A DNA stretch of 36,010 bases from Opitutia bacterium UBA7397. GTDB taxonomy: Bacteria; Verrucomicrobiota; Verrucomicrobiia; Opitutales; UBA953. This document shows positions 31,699 to 36,010 of the stretch, piece after piece. The translations under genes were made by a program, and so were the position numbers. The notes under the pieces are model-generated. The model was given only the letters and a program-made list of their open reading frames with translations. It was not told the DNA's origin and did no database searches. Where the stretch lies: contig DKND01000044.1 of the NCBI GenBank assembly GCA_002470605.1, positions 1 to 36,010 on the forward strand, given 5' to 3'. Each line of letters opens with the position of its first letter. The first letter of the stretch is position 1.

Positions 31699-32288
31699 GG
31701 CTGTTTAGGCTTAGGGTTGGTACCGCTTGGGTTTACCCATGTGCTGATGTCGAGTGTGGCATTAGCGAGGTTTTTTGATTGTGCCCGAACGAACTCCGCC
31801 GGATTGGAGGAATTAATCGCCGAAGTCCAGGTGCTGGTTTTTTCGCGGATCACCTCGCCGGACGAATGCTCCAGGCGGAAATGAATGCTCAGGGTAGCCT
31901 CCTTATTAGGAGCCTTGATGGCCATCCGTTCGACCGTGATCAGCAAAACAAGGTGATCGGCGGCGGGAGCCACCAAGGTCGTTGAAATACCCGTGGCCGA
32001 GGTCAACTGATTCGCAACCACTTCCGAAATAAGCCGATCAAGGGGGGCGATCCAGCGATGCGAGTCCTCGACCCGAACCCATCCGGCGTCATCTTGCATG
32101 ACCAAATTAGGTCGGCGAAGGGCGTGCGGAATCATCGCACGTGTGACAAAGACAACCGGCCCCGAATCTATGGCGGATGCCTGGGGTGAACTAAATTGGT
32201 AAAAGGCGACAGCTTCGCTTTTCTTATCAAAGACGATACAACCTGACAGGCCGAACATCGCGCTTAAGATTATCAAAAGTCGGATCAT
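31695..32288 (-). CDS. PqiC/YmbA-like ABC transport auxiliary lipoprotein
   Basis: A 197-residue lipoprotein with the lipobox LSGC and Cys17 as lipidation site. The mature part matches the ABC-type transport auxiliary family: NLVMQDDAGWVRVEDSHRW with APLDRLISEVV, then a region VLLITVERMAIK and a long STWTSAIN segment. In E. coli, PqiC works with MCE protein PqiB in lipid transport between the membranes. Its start overlaps the stop of the MCE gene by four bases (ATGA), as expected for a complex subunit. The C terminus is Pro/Lys-rich (GTNPKPKQP). Confidence 0.88.
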   Translation of the reverse strand: MIRLLIILSAMFGLSGCIVFDKKSEAVAFYQFSSPQASAIDSGPVVFVTRAMIPHALRRPNLVMQDDAGWVRVEDSHRWIAPLDRLISEVVANQLTSATGISTTLVAPAADHLVLLITVERMAIKAPNKEATLSIHFRLEHSSGEVIREKTSTWTSAINSSNPAEFVRAQSKNLANATLDISTWVNPSGTNPKPKQP

Positions 32289-33322
32289 TTAGCTTCAGGT
32301 TTTTCTTCGACCTTCATGACAGCCGGAGCGATGGCCTTGCTTCGTCCTTGAATGATAGTTTCAGGATTACGTTCGATGAAGTCAGCTAAAGAGCGGATTG
32401 CTTGAGCCGCATCTGAAACGTCGGCCAAGGCCTGATCAAGATCTCGACGCGCAGGGGAGCCTGGCTTAGTCAAAGTCCGAAGGTTTTCCGAGGTCTCATT
32501 GAGACGATCGAGTGCCTTGCGGCCGGCGGCGGCCATGCCCTTGATGTCATCGGCCACCGGATCCACTTTGGTGGTCAGACGTTTGACCAGACCATCGATT
32601 CCGCGCATGGCCGTCGAGAAGTCTTCAATCGCTTTGGTGACCGCCGGATCACCCGTCACGTGCGCGATATTAGAAGAGGCAAGGACGAGGTTGGTGTTGA
32701 TTTTTTCGAATTCGATCTGCGAGGCACCCTTGTCGAGCCGGCCTAAGATCGAGTCGACCTTCTTGGTGATGGAGACGAAATCGACCCGGCTTAACTGGTC
32801 GAGAGTCTGGGACACGGCTCTTGTCAAGGCGCCGAGATTGGACGGCTGGGTCGGGATTTCGGCTGATTCGCCTTTAAGGTCATGGAGTTTATAAGCAGTA
32901 TCAGGGAAATAATCCAATTCCACGTAAAGGACACCGGTAATGACGGATTGCTGTTGGAGTTTGGCGCGCAGTCCTTTTTCGATGGATAAGCGTAAGCCGT
33001 TTTTCTCCAGAAGAGCTTGATCAAGACCGCGACGTGTCAAGAGGTCGGAAGCGAACTCCATCACCACGGGTACGGAATAATCCGAAGCGCCTTGGGCGGT
33101 CGTGCGAAGCAGCACCTGGGAAACCTTGCCAATCGTGACGCCTCTGAATTTGACGGGCGCACCGATATCGAGTCCGCTTACTGAATCGTCAAAATAAGAA
33201 ATGGCGCTCGGTTTCACTCCGGAAAAAGAGCCGGCACCCAAAAGGATGAAGGCAACGGTGAAGAGTATGAGGCCACCGACGACAAAAGCACCGATTAAGG
33301 TTTTATTAGCTGATCGTCGCAT
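32285..33322 (-). CDS. mlaD: MCE domain protein of the Mla-type lipid transporter
   Basis: A 345-residue periplasm-facing protein with one membrane helix at about residues 10-32 and an MCE domain at about 38-115 (FDDSVSGLDIGAPVKFRGVTIGKV). The rest, residues about 150-330, is helical with spaced hydrophobics (ALTRAVSQTLDQLSRV and AGRKALDRLNETSENL) and may form a coiled tube or needle that carries lipids. It is longer than E. coli MlaD (183 residues) and closer in style to longer single-MCE proteins. It lies two bases after the ATPase and overlaps the auxiliary lipoprotein by four bases. Confidence 0.92.
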   Translation of the reverse strand: MRRSANKTLIGAFVVGGLILFTVAFILLGAGSFSGVKPSAISYFDDSVSGLDIGAPVKFRGVTIGKVSQVLLRTTAQGASDYSVPVVMEFASDLLTRRGLDQALLEKNGLRLSIEKGLRAKLQQQSVITGVLYVELDYFPDTAYKLHDLKGESAEIPTQPSNLGALTRAVSQTLDQLSRVDFVSITKKVDSILGRLDKGASQIEFEKINTNLVLASSNIAHVTGDPAVTKAIEDFSTAMRGIDGLVKRLTTKVDPVADDIKGMAAAGRKALDRLNETSENLRTLTKPGSPARRDLDQALADVSDAAQAIRSLADFIERNPETIIQGRSKAIAPAVMKVEEKPEAK

Positions 33323-33324
33323 GG

Positions 33325-34083
33325 TCAGGTGAGGCAGGCTTGGGAGAAGAAAGCGTGGGCTTTGGGATTGAAATCGGGTCGAAGGAAGTCACGCGGCGGG
33401 GCGTAAGCACTCATCGTGCCCGTGTCGGTGTCAAGGTAAACGCAGAAGTCTGCGGTGCGCAAGATGCTGGGCACCTCATGGCTCACGAGGACAACGGTAG
33501 TACCGAAGGATTCGCGGACTTTGAGGATGAGTTCGTCGATACGGCCAGAAGTGACCGGATCCAAGCCGGCGCTTGGTTCATCAAGAAAAATGATTTCCGG
33601 ATCAAGGGCCATGGCGCGGGCGATGCCCGCTCGTTTCATCATCCCGCCGCTGATTTCTGAAGGAAGTTTTTCCATGGCGTCGGCCAAACCGACGAGGGCG
33701 AGCTTATATTCGGCCAGCTGCCGGATCTCACGCTTAGGCGCCCGGAGGAATTCACGCATGGGCATTTCGACGTTTTCACGCAAAGTGAGAGAAGAGAAAA
33801 GGGCGGAGCCTTGAAAAAGGAACCCGAGCCGGCGCAGGGTAGCTTCCCGCAAAGTTTGGTCAGCGAGCGAGAGATCAACCCCCATGAGCATTGATTTACC
33901 GGCCAGAGGTTCGTCAAGCCCGCTTAGGGCTCGCATGAGGGTGCTCTTGCCACAACCACTCGGACCGACGACGGCGAGAATCTTACCGGCCGCGAGGCGG
34001 AAATTAATCCGATCCATAATCACCTTATTACCGTGACCGATAGAAAGGTTTTCGCTGATTAAGATGTCCGATGTGACGCTCAT
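33325..34083 (-). CDS. mlaF: Mla-type ABC transporter ATP-binding protein
   Basis: A 252-residue ATPase. Walker A is GPSGCGKST at 40-48, the signature is EISGGMMKRAGIARA, and Walker B with the following catalytic Glu is IIFLDEPSAGLDPV. VLVSHEVPSILRTADF provides the switch His. The SGGMMKR signature variant is typical of the MlaF/Ttg2A branch. It powers phospholipid movement by the permease encoded immediately upstream, with which it overlaps by one base (TGATG). Confidence 0.95.
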   Translation of the reverse strand: MSVTSDILISENLSIGHGNKVIMDRINFRLAAGKILAVVGPSGCGKSTLMRALSGLDEPLAGKSMLMGVDLSLADQTLREATLRRLGFLFQGSALFSSLTLRENVEMPMREFLRAPKREIRQLAEYKLALVGLADAMEKLPSEISGGMMKRAGIARAMALDPEIIFLDEPSAGLDPVTSGRIDELILKVRESFGTTVVLVSHEVPSILRTADFCVYLDTDTGTMSAYAPPRDFLRPDFNPKAHAFFSQACLT

Positions 34084-35177
34084 CAGAAGTTGAAGAGGTT
34101 AAAGAGCACCGCGAAAACGGCATCCGAGATGACGATGAGCGTGATGCCGAGCACGGCCGCCGAGGTGGCAGCTTCGCCGACGCCGAGGGCGGAACGTTGC
34201 GCAACGGCACCACGATAACAACCGGCCCAAGCCGCGATAAAACCAAAGGCGATGGATTTGATAAACCCAACAAGGAAGCTCTTAAACGTGATGGCGACGA
34301 TGACCTGCGTAAGGTATTGCTCGATGCTCAGATCGCCGGCGCAAGCCACCACCATGCCTCCGAGGACCCCAATAAACGTCGCGAATAATGATAATAGCGG
34401 AATCATCAGCGTCACGGCGATGATCCGGGGGATGGCCAGGTATTCGATTGGATTGATGCCAAGCGCACGCAAAGCGTCGGTTTCCTGACTCACGTTCATG
34501 CTCCCTAGCTGAGATGCAAATGAAGTGGAAGTTCGACCACAAGCGATGATACCAGTCATCAAGGCGCCCATTTCCCGGGTCATCGCCAAAGAAACGAGGT
34601 TGGCGACATAAACCGTGGCTCCTACTTGTCGTAGTTGAATCAAACCCACATAGGCCATGATCAGGCCGGTGAGAAATCCCAACAGCGCCACAATCGGGAG
34701 TGCGTCGACACCTGCGGTCTGTAGCTGTAAAGGTAAGTCGGACCAATTTACTTTGGCCCGACCGACGAGAGATCGGATAAAACCTAAGGCCGTATTGCCA
34801 ATATGATCGAAAGCTCGAAACCAAGAAGATGAACTGTCGACCCCCCAATTGCCAAAACGTTCGAGGATGCTGTTGTCATCGGATGGGTGCTCCGTAACGG
34901 AAGCTTTTTCCGCAAGTTGAACTAAAGATTGGAGGCGCTGCGGCAGGGCGGTCAGATCAAGTTGACGTACGTTCTTGAAGTTGCCGTAAAGCCAGGAGGG
35001 AAGGGAGGAGTCGAAATCGCCCAGTTCTTGGGTCATTACCTTGATTTTATCGCCCTTCACGACGATTTGAGGCAGTTCTTCGTGCAGAGACCAGACCCCT
35101 CCCAGGGTGACCAATGCGGCACCATCCGCGAGGACTTCCGTCCTAGCCCATGAAGTGCTTTTGGAAGTTTGGGACAT
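34083..35177 (-). CDS. mlaE: MlaE-type permease with N-terminal STAS-like domain
   Basis: A 364-residue inner-membrane protein. The C-terminal 250 or so residues are the MlaE permease: MTREMGALMTGIIACGRTSTSF, PIEYLAIPRIIAV and the final FIKSIAFGFIAAWAGCYRG are family hallmarks, with about five membrane helices. Residues about 10-100 (ALVTLGGVWSLHE, then IKVMTQELGDFDSSLPSWL, then KNVRQLDLTALPQRL) look like a STAS domain, which in E. coli is the separate protein MlaB. A fused MlaB-MlaE would explain why no mlaB gene is seen; MlaA and MlaC are also missing from the window. The ATG at 35177 is used over a GTG 12 codons upstream. First gene of the operon, divergent from lpxR across about 90 bases. 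Confidence 0.92.
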   Translation of the reverse strand: MSQTSKSTSWARTEVLADGAALVTLGGVWSLHEELPQIVVKGDKIKVMTQELGDFDSSLPSWLYGNFKNVRQLDLTALPQRLQSLVQLAEKASVTEHPSDDNSILERFGNWGVDSSSSWFRAFDHIGNTALGFIRSLVGRAKVNWSDLPLQLQTAGVDALPIVALLGFLTGLIMAYVGLIQLRQVGATVYVANLVSLAMTREMGALMTGIIACGRTSTSFASQLGSMNVSQETDALRALGINPIEYLAIPRIIAVTLMIPLLSLFATFIGVLGGMVVACAGDLSIEQYLTQVIVAITFKSFLVGFIKSIAFGFIAAWAGCYRGAVAQRSALGVGEAATSAAVLGITLIVISDAVFAVLFNLFNF

Positions 35178-35267
35178 CCTGACTGTCAAATACTTCGGTA
35201 GCAGATTATTCACAAGTAGAAAGGCGTTGTCCCCCCAGCCATCCCAGCCTTTGCTTACCCCTCCTCG
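35178..35267. promoter_or_regulatory. Divergent intergenic region between mlaE and lpxR-like gene
   Basis: Ninety bases between two divergent starts must hold both promoters. The mlaE side is AT-rich (CAAATACTTCGGTAGCAGATTATTCACAAG is split here as CAAATACTTCGG and AGATTATTCACAAG); the lpxR side is C-rich. I see no convincing -35/-10 pairs or operator, so this is a positional call only. Confidence 0.35.
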
Positions 35268-36010
35268 ATGCGGCCTCTTGCGCTCTTCACCTCCCTGTTC
35301 CTTGCTTCGGCAGCGCGGGCGATTGATTATGAATCACCTTTCGCATCCGCGGGCGTGAAAGCGCGGGTATCCTTGATCGAAGAAAATGATAAGTTTAGCC
35401 CAAGAAACCTGGACCGTTATTATACCCAGGGACTTAAGTTAATCATGGCGTCAGGCGACCACGCCTACGCATCGTTGACGCAAGAAATCAACACACCGGC
35501 GGATACGCTTTCATCAAATCCATCCCTTGATGACCTGCCTTATTCCGGGGCGCTTTATTTTGGTTATGGCTACGGAACGGTTTTTGACCGTGGTGGCCGA
35601 CGTGATTGCCTGGTATCTCTCGAATTACAATTCGGGATGATTGGCCCAGCCGCAGGCGGCACCGGTACGCAGAATAACTTCCACCATTTGGTCGGGCTGA
35701 AACCCGCCGCAGGCTGGCGGACCCAGATACCGAATGAACCCGTGGTGAATCTCAATGGAGAATTCCGTCGTCGATTTAATCTCGATGCGGTCGATCGTGG
35801 CTATCGTGACCTGATCGTGCGATCGTTGATCGACTTAGGGACAATTCGTACCGAATTCATAACGGGGCTTCAGCTCCGTCTAGGGTTGAACTTGGACCGC
35901 TCCTGGGGGCATTCGTATATTCGTCACTCCAACGGCTATGACCCTATTTTTGTCGCCGATGCCAATGACCTGTCGCCCGATTTCTCCGCCTGGGGCTTCG
36001 CCGATACGCA
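35268..36010 (+). CDS. lpxR: LpxR-like outer-membrane lipid A 3'-O-deacylase, partial at the window end
   Basis: The ATG at 35268 opens 247 codons with no stop before the window ends, so the C terminus is missing. A signal peptide (about 1-18, ending AARA) leads into the LpxR fold: IEENDKF with Asn40 and Asp41, YYTQG with Thr53, DLPYSG at 89-94, GMIGPAAGG, QNNFHH with the candidate catalytic His139 or His140, and GWRTQIPNEP. These correspond to the residues that form the active site in Salmonella LpxR, which removes the 3' acyloxyacyl chain from lipid A in a calcium-dependent way. The protein would be an outer-membrane beta barrel. It lies divergent from the Mla operon, which also concerns outer-membrane lipids. 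Substrate specificity is inferred from the family. Confidence 0.85.
   Translation, partial: MRPLALFTSLFLASAARAIDYESPFASAGVKARVSLIEENDKFSPRNLDRYYTQGLKLIMASGDHAYASLTQEINTPADTLSSNPSLDDLPYSGALYFGYGYGTVFDRGGRRDCLVSLELQFGMIGPAAGGTGTQNNFHHLVGLKPAAGWRTQIPNEPVVNLNGEFRRRFNLDAVDRGYRDLIVRSLIDLGTIRTEFITGLQLRLGLNLDRSWGHSYIRHSNGYDPIFVADANDLSPDFSAWGFADT

Noticed and set aside
1..36010. CRISPR arrays, insertion sequences, integrases, toxin-antitoxin pairs or prophage genes.
   Set aside because: No regularly spaced repeats, transposase motifs, att-like repeats around the tRNA or phage proteins were seen.

Overview
The window looks like a chromosomal piece of a Gram-negative bacterium of the Planctomycetota-Verrucomicrobiota group, most likely Verrucomicrobiota. 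This is inferred from gene content: three secreted type I sulfatases, a large secreted dehydrogenase with HEAT, c-type haem and discoidin regions, Gfo/Idh/MocA and xylose-isomerase-like sugar enzymes, a YHYH-domain protein, and outer-membrane systems (Mla, Pal-like lipoprotein, LpxR). Almost no gene start has a Shine-Dalgarno sequence; most are preceded by pyrimidine-rich or AT-rich sequence. No rRNA, insertion sequence, prophage, integrase or CRISPR array was seen.

Layout. 1-82: a minus-strand tRNA with CAU anticodon. 143-5706: a sulfatase (minus) divergent from the haem-containing dehydrogenase (plus), then a structured leader with a possible 46-codon ORF and a secreted double-thioredoxin protein. 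5780-6499: a two-lobed retropepsin-like protein. 6635-11339: a minus-strand carbohydrate cluster (mutarotase-like protein, mannose-6-phosphate-isomerase-like cupin, TIM-barrel isomerase, Gfo/Idh/MocA dehydrogenase) closed by a terminator. 11455-13204: a small glutaredoxin and a second sulfatase. 13209-17570: a minus-strand envelope cluster (YHYH protein, third sulfatase, PEBP-like protein, HupE/UreJ-like membrane protein), three of whose products carry Gly/Lys/Pro-rich or highly charged tails. 17646-18909: ruvX-truA. 19008-20829: a MoeB/ThiF-rhodanese protein and a Pal-like lipoprotein. 20899-25520: prfB, an unidentified ATP-grasp-like protein and a DsbD variant. 25700-28252: a fused M16 peptidase. 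28249-35177: a tightly packed minus-strand operon starting with Mla lipid-transport genes (mlaE-mlaF-mlaD-pqiC-like), followed by DUF5069, a SpoU/TrmH methyltransferase, an unknown helical protein and an AmpG-like transporter. 35268-36010: the start of a divergent LpxR-like lipid A deacylase gene, cut by the window end.

Together the genes suggest a polysaccharide-degrading lifestyle (desulfation and oxidation outside the cytoplasm, sugar conversion inside) and active maintenance of the outer envelope: thiol redox (DsbD, TlpA-like), phospholipid asymmetry (Mla) and lipid A modification (LpxR). The parts most worth a second look are the YHYH-sulfatase-PEBP-HupE cluster, the structured leader at 4284-4495, the two-lobed aspartic protease-like protein, the domain-shuffled DsbD, and the Mla operon lying divergent to lpxR.
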